DNA of 64,000 bases, taken from Prostheceraeus crozeri (Eukaryota > Platyhelminthes > Polycladida > Euryleptidae). Below the pieces are notes generated by a model. The model was not told where the DNA came from, did no database searches, and saw only the letters and a list, made by a program, of their open reading frames with translations. The stretch lies in assembly GCA_907163375.1 (NCBI GenBank), contig CAJQUW010004437.1, positions 1-64,000 of the forward strand, given 5' to 3'. The translations under genes were made by a program, and so were the position numbers. Below are positions 1 through 11,800 of the stretch, in pieces (within the stretch, counting starts at the first letter, position 1; each line of letters begins with the position of its first letter).

Positions 1-625
1 TTTAAAAATAGTTGTGAGTATTGTGGTAAAAAACTATGTAAATATATTGAGTGCTCTTTGAGTGTCAGGATCATATCTTAATGGTTTCCTTGAAAAACTG
101 ACTGCAGAGATCAATCCAATAACTGAGGTGAATAGGAAGAAAAGTATCATAATCTGATCTTTAAATGTCAAAGCACTCTATCACAGTTTGTTGATTGAAT
201 TCTCAGGACAAAAAATATGCTATGCATTCTTCATCAGGAATTGATTTATCAGAAAAACTTATCAGGAATGGATTTTTAAGCAATTTAATTGAATAAATCT
301 CTACTTAAGAGACGAGAAGGATTGATTGGAAGGCATGGGAAAACGATTGAATTTCAGCAAAACTTAAGTGGTACGTATTTTATGATTAGCTCTCTAGAAG
401 CCTTCCGCTGATCAGTTTCAGATCTAATTTTAGATGCAATGTCTCACTCCTCTCTCGGTTACCTTTTCCATTACTCTATTACCTTACCATGTCAATTACT
501 GGAAGACCACGCTCACAAGCCCTACATTCTGTGACAGCTATCGACATTTTGACCGAAGACTGTCCTTGTTCGAAATAATTTCTGATGAATTAGCTTGCTT
601 CCCTTAGCAAGACCAATTGCGTCTC
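1..625. other. No recognisable feature
   Basis: AT-rich sequence with stops in all frames. I see no domain, RNA gene or repeat here. Confidence 0.6.
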
Positions 626-820
626 AGATGCATTGAGCGGGATGCATTATTTTGGGCATGCATTGGAGGGGAAATGCATCCCAAGATGCATCCCTACATC
701 CAATGCATGCCCAAAATAATGCATCCGGATGCATTCCACGATGCATCCCAAGATGTATTCTAGGATGCATCTATATGCTAGATGCATGCCCAAAATAATG
801 CATCCGGATGCATTCCAGAA
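626..820. repeat. ATGCAT-rich inverted/direct repeat cluster
   Basis: The palindrome ATGCAT occurs about fourteen times in roughly 200 bp, mostly as GATGCATC or GATGCATT. A 35-bp segment containing CCCAAAATAATGCATCCGGA occurs at about 703 and again at about 783 (80-bp period). Part of it also lies in the opposite orientation at about 640-665. The stretch can therefore fold into several alternative hairpins. A related cluster lies at 45449-45660. I cannot assign it to a known family; it looks like a minisatellite or the subterminal repeats of an unrecognised element. Confidence 0.7.
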
Positions 821-894
821 ATCATTCAAAGATCTCCATATGCAACAATCTAGATGACATGTTCAATTAATTCAACCTTACCTACTGATGCCAG

Positions 895-1299
895 TTGCCG
901 AAAAATCAAAAGATCGGTTATTCCAATCAGCAGGCTATATTAATAGGAAATGTTAGAGATTTTGTTATAAAAGTTACCATGCAACTTTCGCGAAGAGTTC
1001 AGTCTACTTATCACAATCTTGCTCACGTTTTGGCGACGGTCGGAGATTTCACGGATCCCATTGCTGAAATGACAAAATTGAACAATAAAATGCCGACAGT
1101 GCGCAACGGAAAATGTTTTCGGATATGCATGTATCTACTATACCAATTCAGATACCTAATGGAAATTTCAGTACACCAGGTCAACTTTGCAGACCTGCAT
1201 TTTCTATGCAATGGATCTGATGCTATCATGTTTGTCTTAAACAGAAATAATGCAGTAGGCGCCCCTCATGATCAGCTAATTTTTCGTATCAGGAATTGA
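895..1299 (+). CDS. Unrecognised 134-codon open frame
   Basis: An open frame of 134 codons between the ATGCAT cluster and a LINE tail. The composition is protein-like (mixed hydrophobic and charged residues, little simple sequence), but I recognise no domain, signal peptide or membrane segment. It could be a chance frame or an exon of a lost gene. No splice context or neighbour supports it. Confidence 0.15.
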   Translation: MPKNQKIGYSNQQAILIGNVRDFVIKVTMQLSRRVQSTYHNLAHVLATVGDFTDPIAEMTKLNNKMPTVRNGKCFRICMYLLYQFRYLMEISVHQVNFADLHFLCNGSDAIMFVLNRNNAVGAPHDQLIFRIRN

Positions 1300-1432
1300 T
1301 AGTGTTCGAGGATATTAAGTATATGAATTCAAATCTATCACTTCAAAGGGAGACAAATTGTGTGTGAATATTTTTCTTCAACGTACACGTATTCAACAGT
1401 TGCTGACATGAAGAATCAGAAAATATCATAAT

Positions 1433-2171
1433 TTTAATAATTTATGGGAAGCCCTCGAATCCCATGGTTTGCGACTCAGCAGAACTAAGACAGTGTACCT
1501 CAGCACGAAAGAAAGTGAGCGCATCCATCTGCAAGGCACCGCAATCCCGACGGTTGATGCCTCTAAATACCTCGGTACTGTCTTGGATGACAAAGGCACA
1601 TCAGGGAGGGACATGAAGGCGAAAACACAAGCAGGTTGGCAGAACTGGAGAGCTATGTCTGGTGTCCTGTGCGACAAAAACATGCCTCTACGACTCAAGG
1701 GCAAGGTTTTCCACACAGTGGTTCGACCCCACAATGCTGTACCATGCTGAGCTCTGGGCCCCGAAGAAAGCTGACCTTGTTGCGATGGAGGTATCAGAGA
1801 TGAGGATGCTGAGGTGGTCAATGGGGAAGACAAAGAAGGATAGAATAAGAAACGATAAGATCCGTCGTATTCTTAAAGTACCCCCAATAAGCAAAGAAAT
1901 TGAGACTCGCCGATGGAGATGGTTCGGACATCTGCTCAGAAGACCAGAGGATAACATTTGCAAAACAGCATGGACAGAAGAACCTGTCGACAAAAGAAAG
2001 GGAAGACCGAGAACAAGTTGGAGAACTGTGATAAAGAGTGGAATGAAGGTCAGATCGATGACCGAAGACATGGCCTCCGACCGAGCCATGTGGAAGCAAC
2101 GGACTGAGGGGCCACCCCGTGCTACCCGATCATCCGGGAGGCTGAAACTGGATCGAGCCCGGCCAAAGTGA
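1433..2171 (+). mobile_element. LINE 3' fragment (RTE-like), C-terminal part of ORF2
   Basis: The translation gives the end of a non-LTR reverse transcriptase: a stretch with GLRLSRTKTVYLS, then KYLGTVLDDKG, then LRLKGKVFHTVVRP, then RRWRWFGHLLRRPEDN and a basic tail. This order (thumb, then the 'fvYGaE.W...' segment, then 'RW.GHvlR') is that of RTE-like and related LINE ORF2 proteins, at the 3' end only. The catalytic YxDD region is missing, so the copy is 5'-truncated. The frame changes by one base at about 1725-1735, between VVRP and the following MLYHAELWAPK, so it is dead. The stop at 2169-2171 matches a natural C terminus. Confidence 0.75.
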
Positions 2172-5100
2172 GCATTCAGGACTACTTTTATATATACACC
2201 GAAGGTCTGATTTTTCTATACTTCGGTTGTTCTGAGGCCACTGCACTTGGATAAAATCTAGGCAACTTAAAAAAACACGAAGTTAATAGCGTCAAAGATC
2301 CGGAAACAGAGGAAAGAAATATACTGTAGAGTGAAGCAAAAGCCCTAATGGAAAATCCTGGAAGAAATCAGACTAAAGTCCATGTGATCAATACTGAAAA
2401 CTTTGAGATTCATGCCCTGATGTAGAGCAGGTACATTATGCAAATGGCGAAGCAGTCAAAATGCCAGTAGAAGGGATAATGTGAACTATGTAATGTAAAA
2501 AAGTATGTATTAATTTTGTCTATAGAATTTTTAAAAAATATATTTTATTGTTTTCTGGTCAATACTTCATAAATTATCCTTTTAGCTTTTGTAATTTGAT
2601 TACGTATTGAAAGCACTGCACTTCAATTTATTTGTGAGTAAGACTGATGGTATAAAATCACAAAAGAATAGTCCTTCATTGATACTGAATTCCTCAAAAC
2701 AACAATTAGGAATCCAAGCAAGTATTTTGTAATTCTTTTGTAGAACCACAGCATATTTCAACCAGTTTTTTGGACAGTCACTGCGCTGACAGAAGGAAGG
2801 ATTCACAAGGGACATATTTCAATATTTATGTTTGTAGAAATGAAAGCAAAATGATATTCTTACACAAATTAGCACATTGATGGGAGTCATGGAATTCTCT
2901 GAAAATTAAAGAAATGTGCCTCTAGGATCTTTGTTCCGTGTTGTCAAAAATATCAAAGAACATGTCGGCTGTACATGATAGGATTCAGAGGCCCACCCAA
3001 GGTGTAAAGTATTATAGGCTCCCGAGAAAAAAAACTTTAGATATTAACCAAATATTTGCTGATTACTTGCTAAATTTATATTACTTGACAAATTTAGCAA
3101 ACGTTGATCAAGATTTGTGAGTTTATGAAACACATTCAAAATGTTCACTAAATATTTTTTAAGTTTCGTAAACTAATTCGATTTATCAAAATTAAGAAAT
3201 GTTTGCTACTGGCATTTTGTAAATTTCGCAAATGCATCTGCAAAGAACGCATTCGAGCTGTTGGCTGCAGTGCATCACCGAATATCAACTTGAAGCCTCA
3301 AAATAACAGTAGGCTTATAATACATCAATATAATACGTTGACAGCACTGCAATGCTACAGAAAATTGAAGTGTATTTTACGATCCACATAAATCAATTGA
3401 AAGCAAAACATATTGCCGAAAGCACACGATCATATTTCCAATTGATAAACCAACACATTGAGAGATATCCATCATCTTCAAAAGTTTATCGACTTACTAA
3501 ATATAGAAACAATGTCACAAATAAAGCCCATTGCACCAAAATTACAATTTCGAATTGACAATTTCGGGATTGACAGAAAAACGGCATAACTCTTTGGAAA
3601 ATATTTCAATTTTACATGATAGCACCACAGTCACGAGGATCTCATGAGGCATCGTGTGGTGGACCATCCGCCCATGCAGATATGCTGCACACTTGAAAGA
3701 AAATTTTAACTTTAAAATACCAAGTCTAATAGCGGCAAAACTTACCAAATGAAGACTATCAAAGATGATCAATGTCTCTGCTGAAAACTTGATGTCTGAA
3801 CTAATGCACAGTCAATGAAATTAGCAGAAACTGGTAATTCCCTCCGGTGTGAGATACACCAAAGACCATTTTATTATGTTGTTGACATTGTATCTAAGGT
3901 AATCAGCTGTTTTTAAAACGTACGGCTTTTAAACAATCTGACATGATTAAAATAATTCAATATGATCATTTCTCCATAATTCATTAAGCATTTTGTATAC
4001 CCATACTGCATGTGAGACTCAAATGAACATATGAAGTTACCGTGGCACATCTGCACAGCCGAGTTCTAGTTCATAGTTGGTTGCAATGGTCAGCATTCAT
4101 TTTCCAACAGATAAATAATGATTTTTGCGTAAACTATTTTCATTCTCGCTATAAGTGTGCTGCACTCAGACTTCACTTAAACACTAGTGACATGTAGTAA
4201 AATTTCACATTGGGGAATATCGCTGGGATTCATCAAATCATAAGCTTGGACACCATCCATTATTCAAGCATAGACATCAATTTCAATCAGGACAATGCAC
4301 AGCACAAACTATGTTTTTGCTACTTTTCCGCCTCTATCTTCGACTGGTTTCATTGTATCTCGATCATGCGTCGTCTTTGTACATCTATTTAATCTATGTT
4401 CAGCGCTATTCATTAGCCAATCACGCAGCATCGAGCAGAGAGGATTTTGCTGGGCCCTGCAAGGTTGCCCTCAGTGCAGTGCTCCATGTCTCATTATACA
4501 CAATGCTCGTTTGCCGCTGCAGAATTCAATGTCATTAGATAAATGTGATTCGATTAAAAACTCTTATACTGCAAAGTTGTACTGCCAATTCATTGATGAC
4601 ACCTCTCGCAGGAGGAAAAGCAGTGTTATTCCATGTTTCTGACCTTAGATATTGCCATTGCAATTCATAGAGCATGAAGGACATGTGTTGCAATGACAAT
4701 GTCACATGAAGCGGAGATTTTCAATGGCGGCTTTGCTATCTACTCGTACTATCATATATGAAACGAACTCGAGTGAAAATTATGATGCAGTCAATCCAGT
4801 ACTACAATAATCACACAAATTTCTTTTGTTTTAATTTTCAGAGAATGGAATCATTTGATATTTTCGTTAAACAGCATGGGTTGTCCAAAATTGACGAGCG
4901 ACTAAGAAATGATAGTCTACATATTATTCATGAGGGTCTGCAAGAATTGCTAGCTCAGCTGTGAATTGTTTGAATTCTTTTTTAGAAAAATCCCCACACA
5001 ATTTTTAATATATCCTTAATGCGCAATATAGGTCTAGTGAATGATAAATGAATATTATGTTATGACAGTAATATTAACGCTATTTCATGGAATTTATCGA

Positions 5101-6983
5101 GGCCATGACAACGATTTTGATGAAGTTTCAACAAGTGAATATAGTTGTTTAATTCTAGGATGATATTATGAAGAAGTGCAAAATACCAGATTCCAGTTGT
5201 CTTCAATCGGCTTCTAGAAGATCAATATTTGACTATAACCTTATCCTTGGCAGTTGCCGCGACAGTGTTATTGACAAGGCTTTGTCATAGCTTGCATTTT
5301 CAGAAATCAACCTGAATGCTATCATACACTTATTCAGAATTAGCATATAGGCTTTTATGATATTAATAGCGATTTAAAGTCGACCTTTTGCTGCTTAGCA
5401 GCTAACATGCTGGAAGTCAAAGATTTTAGTTTTGATGGTTGAGTCTTTGACTGTGCGATGCCTAGAAAGCGAGATTAAGAAGTAATTTTTTTCTCACTTT
5501 ATGAATGCTAGCAAGTACACAGCAACAATAAGTATGTCTGATTTCATGGGAATCATAGTCATGTTGTGCCTACAACACCAGCTTAGTTGTTTAACACCGC
5601 AGTGGTTATTTCTGAGGCTAATTGTTGCATGCCACTAACTTATTACATATCTCATGCACTAATTAATCATTCATCTCTAACAGTCAAGCGCTTGGCAAAA
5701 ACGAGGCAATCTTGAACAGGACAGCACTTTGCATCGTTCTTCCATGAAATGATGCAGAGCTTCTATAGGCCTATTTTTGGAAGGTCATCGCTTTTAGGCT
5801 GTTGTGCTGGTATAGGCCCAATAAGGTATTGAAACAATTTCCGCACTTTTGCGGACAGCTGCAACCCCGCTTCCTTGAAATATACGGTCACTCGATGTCT
5901 GCGTGTGCTTTTGTTGCTAAATGAGCAGCCACAGACATCAGATAATAAACGCTATAGTGCAGTTTAGTCCGTACTGTTGTGGTATAGATATGTTGAAATA
6001 TACTGATATGCATAATTTGTTTTGATATATTGGTTTATTGAAATTGTATGTACTAGAGAAATATTAAAATTGTAAAAATTCAACCATACACAATCAGTCG
6101 TTAAACTTTGCTGTAATTTCCACACATGCATGCAGCAGTCTGTAGTTCAAGATGAATATAAAACTGACCTAAATCAATTGTATTACGGCCGAATTGGCTG
6201 CTGAGGAGAAAAGTAAGATCTACAAATGATATAATCATCCAATGACAAAATTGGCGTGGAAATAGTGTTTCGGTTATTTTTACAACTGGCGACGTGAGGG
6301 CCCCACTGGGCCGGGTTATGTCCACAGCTACAATCATGAAAATAACAGCTTGGTGATAATCATTATTCTCACGTTTCTGGCCGATATAATAGCCACACTA
6401 TGGGCCTATGTAATGAATGCACTATAATCACAGCCCAAGACGTGGAAATATACATGACGTTTGTTGAGATCTTCGCATTTTGAAATCCTGCCCTTTTCAG
6501 CTGTCTAGAAATTCTCAGCCAATTGTATAATGTCTGCAGATGCACTTACCAACATATTTTTCAGAATAGACTTCTTCGAGCACAGTGAAATTCTATTTGA
6601 ATGATCAAAAATGTCATTCAATTAAAATTTCACTGTGCCCAAAGTGTTTTCTGAAAATGTATTGTTTGGTCAGGATGCGGGAGATCACCAGAGTTAATTG
6701 ATATTATACTTATCAGCACGTAGATATTTTACCACAGTATTTATTATTACAGTTGCGAAATATCAATTGCATGTAGACCTGACCAAAGTGACCGTCTAGA
6801 TACACAATTGGACAGCTTTCTCATGCTGGTGATGTAATAAGCCTGCATCATTTTCAATGAACCTGATGTGACCTACATGTTTAGTTGAACTTAACACTTT
6901 AAAATTATGCTCTCCATTGCCATCATGGCGCAACAAGGTGCTGGGTTTGTATAGCCCCTATTATTGTAATTCTCTCATTTCAG
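2172..6983. other. Long stretch without recognisable genes
   Basis: Only short, low-complexity open frames are seen. Around 3030-3220 there are several loosely similar AT-rich copies of a 'ttagcaaat / taaatatttcttaa' motif that resembles the degenerate repeat at 32560-32800. A polypyrimidine-AG at 6971-6983 ends the stretch and looks like the splice acceptor of the next feature. Confidence 0.5.
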
Positions 6984-7705
6984 AAATGGAAAAACGTGCA
7001 GTAAATCCACAAAAAGGATTTTCTCCATCATACCACGTCTTATTTTATTTGCCAGACGAACACAAGTATATCATGCTTGGCACTTCATCTACATTGTTTC
7101 CCAAAATAGGCCTGGACACAATTAAAGCTATGACAAAAGTTACGTTCTACGATAAAATCCTGAAACAAGAATTTTCGGGTACTACTTATCTCACACCAAT
7201 ATGAGAGCGAAATCAAATTGATACAGATGAGGCTGCAAAGGTACATTGATTTGGGAAAACAGGTGGACCCAGACTCTTCGCTGAAGTTTTTGTACAACAG
7301 CTTCTCAGAAGATAAAGATGCATCATTTCACGTGTCGTGTTCCAGTGACACACCCACAGCTTCCGACGTGCAGAAGGAGGAGGGGCTAGTGGAAGATGAA
7401 GAGGAGCCAGAAATTGTTCAAGGTGCTCGCAGCTCTTCTGAAATACAACCGTCAATCGAAGTTGATGTTTCAGGAGTAGTAGGTAATATTTCAGAACTCC
7501 GAAAGATTCAGAAGAATATACTGGCGGCTCACAAGGACCTCCTGAAAGAGTCGGCTGAAATGCGGAAATTGCTGCAGAAATTGGTGAAGGCCGAAGAACC
7601 TACTGATGATTCTGAGAAAGCAGGAAGCAGTGAACCAGCAAACAGAAGGACACCTGCTATGTTCAATAGCATTGACCTCACCCTTGTAAAACCGCATAAT
7701 CTTGA
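6984..7705 (+). CDS. First recognisable exon (left part) of the CACTA-like gene
   Basis: The acceptor ctctcatttcag ends at 6983 and ATG follows at 6986. The first frame gives about 72 codons (YHVLFYLPDEHKYIML...), loosely like the short N-terminal motif of BEN-type and transposon-linked proteins. The reading then continues one frame over from about 7195 (QYESEIKLIQMRLQRYIDL). An acidic linker follows, then a leucine-rich coiled-coil segment (residues ISELRKIQKNILAAHKDLLK and on), then SIDLTLVKPHNL. The frame change has no convincing intron. The exon is cut at 7705 by the foldback element and resumes at 17082. Confidence 0.5.
7697..7705 (+). repeat. Left 9-bp target-site duplication (TAATCTTGA)
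   Basis: TAATCTTGA lies directly before the foldback element and is repeated exactly at 17073-17081. The element end and the duplication share one base, so a 7-bp reading (AATCTTG) with one extra terminal base is equally consistent. Confidence 0.85.
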
Positions 7706-8065
7706 ACGTGTGTGAAGTTAGCCGTACCAATATCCGTACCACATCGAAAATCGCGTGTGCCACTCTCAAAAACAGCATTTACACATAATTTTAGAGTGTG
7801 CCAGCTTGTGCCACCAGAAATTTTTCAAAATAATGCAGCAGTTTGCGAGAAATCGTCCATCAAAACTTCGAGGTGGTACGGATGTGAAGTTAGCCGTACC
7901 AATTTACAGAAAAAATCTTAAATCGCATCTTTATGAATTTTCAACCACATGGACGTCTAAAATAACACGTCTAAAACATGTGCCACCCACTACTTTGTCA
8001 AAATTCACAATACTTACTGAGAAAATGGACAAAGTGACCTCAAAGTGGTACGGATGTGAAGTTAG
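7706..8065 (+). repeat. Left terminal module of the foldback element
   Basis: Two diverged units precede the perfect array. Each keeps the half-sites CCGTACC and GGTACGG around a 12-bp spacer (at about 7882-7907 and 8047-8073). The outer one also keeps CGCGTGTGCCACTC and AGTGTGCCAGCTTGTGCCACC, as in the 157-bp unit. This suggests the terminus and the array descend from one module, with GGTACGG and TGTGCCA as likely transposase-binding words. Confidence 0.7.
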
Positions 8066-8844
8066 CCGTACCACTTGTGAAAATCGCGTGTGCCACTCGA
8101 ATCAACACACCGAATACACTTATTGGGAGTGTGCCAGCTTGTGCCACCCCTCAGACAGCCCCAACTGTGCGTAGAATCCGCACAAATGCGGATTTTCGTC
8201 CTCAGCCACGCCCACAGCCCATCCGTACCACTTGTGAAAATCGCGTGTGCCACTCGAATCAACACACCGAATACACTTATTGGGAGTGTGCCAGCTTGTG
8301 CCACCCCTCAGACAGCCCCAACTCTGCGTAGAATCCGCACAAATGTGGATTTTCGTCCTCAGCCACGCCCACAGCCAATCCGTACCACTTGTGAAAATCG
8401 CGTGTGCCACTCGAATCAACACACCGAATACACTTATTGGGAGTGTGCCAGCTTGTGCCACCCCTCAGACAGCCCCAACTCTGCGTAGAATCCGCACAAA
8501 TGCGGATTTTCGTCCTCAGCCACGCCCACAGCCCATCCGTACCACTTGTGAAAATCGCGTGTGCCACTCGAATCAACACACCGAATACACTTATTGGGAG
8601 TGTGCCAGCTTGTGCCACCCCTCAGACAGCCCCAACTGTGCGTAGAATCCGCACAAATGCGGATTTTCGTCCTCAGCCACGCCCCAGCCCATCCGTACCA
8701 CTTGTGAAAATCGCGTGTGCCACTCGAATCAACACACCGAATACACTTATAGAGAGTGTGCCAGCTTGTGCCACCCCTCAGACAGCCCCAACTCTGCGTA
8801 GAATCAGCACAAATGCGGATTTTCGTCCTCAGCCACGCCCACAG
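8066..8844 (+). repeat. Left 157-bp tandem array (five copies)
   Basis: Five near-identical units of 157 bp, one lacking 2 bp. Each contains CCGTACCAC, three TGTGCCA/TGTGCCAC words and a small perfect hairpin ATCCGCA-caaa-TGCGGAT. They are much richer in G+C than the flanks. Open frames on both strands arise because 157 is not a multiple of three and the unit lacks stops; I do not treat them as genes. Confidence 0.9.
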
Positions 8845-11800
8845 GCTACGTACATGTAGCTACGCGTGAATGGAGCAGGAATGGATTGAGGAAGGAATTC
8901 TAGTTGGCATATGCACGAAATGATCTCGAGAAAAAAAAGTTGCTGCTGAATTCACGCGCCCCCTCTTACCTGCTAGAATTGGCACATGTATCTACATGTG
9001 GGATGTAGGCCTGCATAACAATTGCATGTACATGTAATTTGCATAACTTTGTTCCGTGACCGTCACAGTTTTTAAGGACATATTTAGACCTCTTCAGTGT
9101 CTTCCCTCCATGAAGTCCTAGCGCTTATCCATCACTTACAATGCAACTCATTACTAAAATTCATGTTCAACTGCAATTGCGGCCTACTATAACCATGCCT
9201 CCTTCGTAGCATATTTCTACTGTCCTAATCTGTGGTCAAACATTAGTAACAATGCCTGTGGGTAATATGAGCATGCTCTATCATCTATGCAAACTTACCT
9301 GACACATGCCAACTACCATCACTATGACATGCAGGCCTATATGCGCATGAAATATAGAAGTTATCATTGTGAAACTTTAACTCTTTCTTAAGACACGAGC
9401 CAACACGAAACCCTAGGCAAACTTATACTCGTCTTGATCCTCTATTCACCTGCAATCCAGATCCGAAGCCCTTATCTCTGGAAACTAGCCCGTTCGCCAA
9501 ACCTTACCTTAACCCTAACACTAGCCAACTGCATATTCAAACACAAATTTAACTGTTATTGGATTTCCACTTCCCATGTCTTGCCCATTCGCCTACTACC
9601 TTCCATACACTTAACAAATTATAACAGCAGGTCCTTAACTTCACATTTTATTCGTATAGAAATTCACAACACTGACAGGTTTCAAAAACAGACTAGTTTT
9701 CACATGAAAGATACAATTTTACCAAAGATCCAACTTTACCAAAACATATGTCAACAAAGTCGTGACACTGTCCCAGTCTACATACCACTATCATACACAG
9801 GAATATCACAATTCACCAAAAATGCCACATCATGCTGAAACTCGTTCTTCGCAACCAGTTACACTAATTTCCACTATATTGAAGATTTCAGGACACTGAA
9901 GTGAAACAGAAGAGAAGTGCACTTCATTTTCCAGCTCATCAATCCACAATCTTCTGCTCATTGAACAGCTTTGAAATTTGATTCATTGCACTGACCAACA
10001 CCAAGACACATCGTTAACGGTTTCTGAAAATCCTTTGGGTTAGCGTTGACGACCTGTTGAAGAAAAAAGATATAATATTTACAAGATGTTAATTCTGTCT
10101 ACTTTCAAACAGTAGAATTAGGGACTGACTGTCACAGTCAGATCCACAAATCACAATCGACATTGACTATGATATTCACGAGCAGAAGCGAGTAAACACG
10201 TCTAGCTAGATCACGTATTTTGTGCGAAAGAAAATTGGGTCATTGTTGACTGTGTCCTACATAGAAAATGAAAATGATCACGTTCCTGATCCATTGTCGC
10301 ATTCATGGGTTGTAAATAGTTTTGTCTCAGATTCCTGCTCCTTACCAGGCCACTGTGGCGCGGTTATTCCGACGCAAAAATTCATCTGAATAGTAATTTT
10401 ATTGCTAATCCGTTATTCGCAAGAATTTATGCGTGCGAATAACGATTTCCTTGGTTTCTCACCATCGGTATGCTGATATTTGATCAAGAATTCATACATT
10501 CTCATACGATGATGAAAATCATCCCAGCAGCCATTTATAATACATATCCAGATACTTAAACAAATCAATCAAACTACCCTGGATGAATTATAGAGCAAGG
10601 TTTTGATGTCTCCTTAGTCAATGAATACATGCAATCATGGAAACGCGAAATAAATAAATAATATAATCAATTTATCATTCAATCCAATTAATCTTTTATA
10701 TTTCAGAGATGAAGCAAAAAATGTTGCGCTCGAATCTCCAACAGCGTCAATCGTCATCATGCAGTGATCAAACTAGATAATAAAAGGAATAGCCTTCTAG
10801 ACGTTTTATCTTTCGTTTTCAGCACGATGTAAATATATGGCACATTGTCATGCGTTGGTATTCTGAGTTCATTGTGGAGTTGCACTTTAACCATGCACTT
10901 TAACGAGGATGTTATGAACCATGAAGGACATATTGCAGACCAAAATACATTTGACATGGAGTGGAACAGGATGAAGACAGCTTGGATACACAGTGCTGAA
11001 AAAGAGTGTGGTCGCAGCAAAGGCTGGGCAGGCATAAGAGACCTGATGGTGGAATTCGGAAGTGGAAAGCGCTGACAAAGAAAAGAAGTTGCGTTTCAAA
11101 CAATGGCAGCAAAGCAAGTGTGAGGCAACTAAAGCTCTCTATAAAAATGTAAAGAGATAAAATATCACTATCAAATGAGACCGATGAACTGCACTAAAAT
11201 GAAGTTGAAGATAGTTCATGCAAAAAACGTCAAATTGACATAGGGCCTATGCATCAAGCCCTCAAATATGACATATGCATATCAAACATGCTCACTTATA
11301 TCCAATCTTTAATTGCGCATGTAAGTTTATAGCAACGATCACAATTGGCATAAAGCATCTGCACTAACATGTAATTATGCCATGCTTCTCCGGAATTTAT
11401 TTTGTAATATATAAGTATGTATAAAGGTTATTATCATTGCATATCATGTCATTTGCCTGAAATTGAAGGCGTTTTACAATAAACTACTTAGCTACTAATG
11501 CTGTCATTCATTATTTTTGTGGCTGTGACAATTTGCAATGCCTATCACGAGCAACGCAGTTCGTTCAGGGGAAGTGAAATTAATTTGAACATGTCACGCA
11601 CAAACTATATTACAGATCAGGCCACATCGAGCCAAAATCCTCTGACACAGCCCCATCGAAAAAATGGGACTAAATACATTTAAATTATATAAGCGAAAAA
11701 TGGACCTAAACATACAAAAGAATTACAATTTTGAACATGCATGTAGTCAGTCTTTTGATATCAAAATTGCCATACTTTTGCGAGAGAATTTTTTCAAATG

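Noticed and set aside
8056-8859. Overlapping 80-150 codon open frames on both strands in the left 157-bp array
   Set aside because: They arise because the 157-bp unit has few stops and shifts frame each repeat; the same peptide words appear in all frames and both strands. No domain is recognisable.
9434-9838. 134-codon frame in the foldback core
   Set aside because: Thr/Ser/Leu/Ile-rich composition of AT-rich chance frames; no domain, start context or homologous block.
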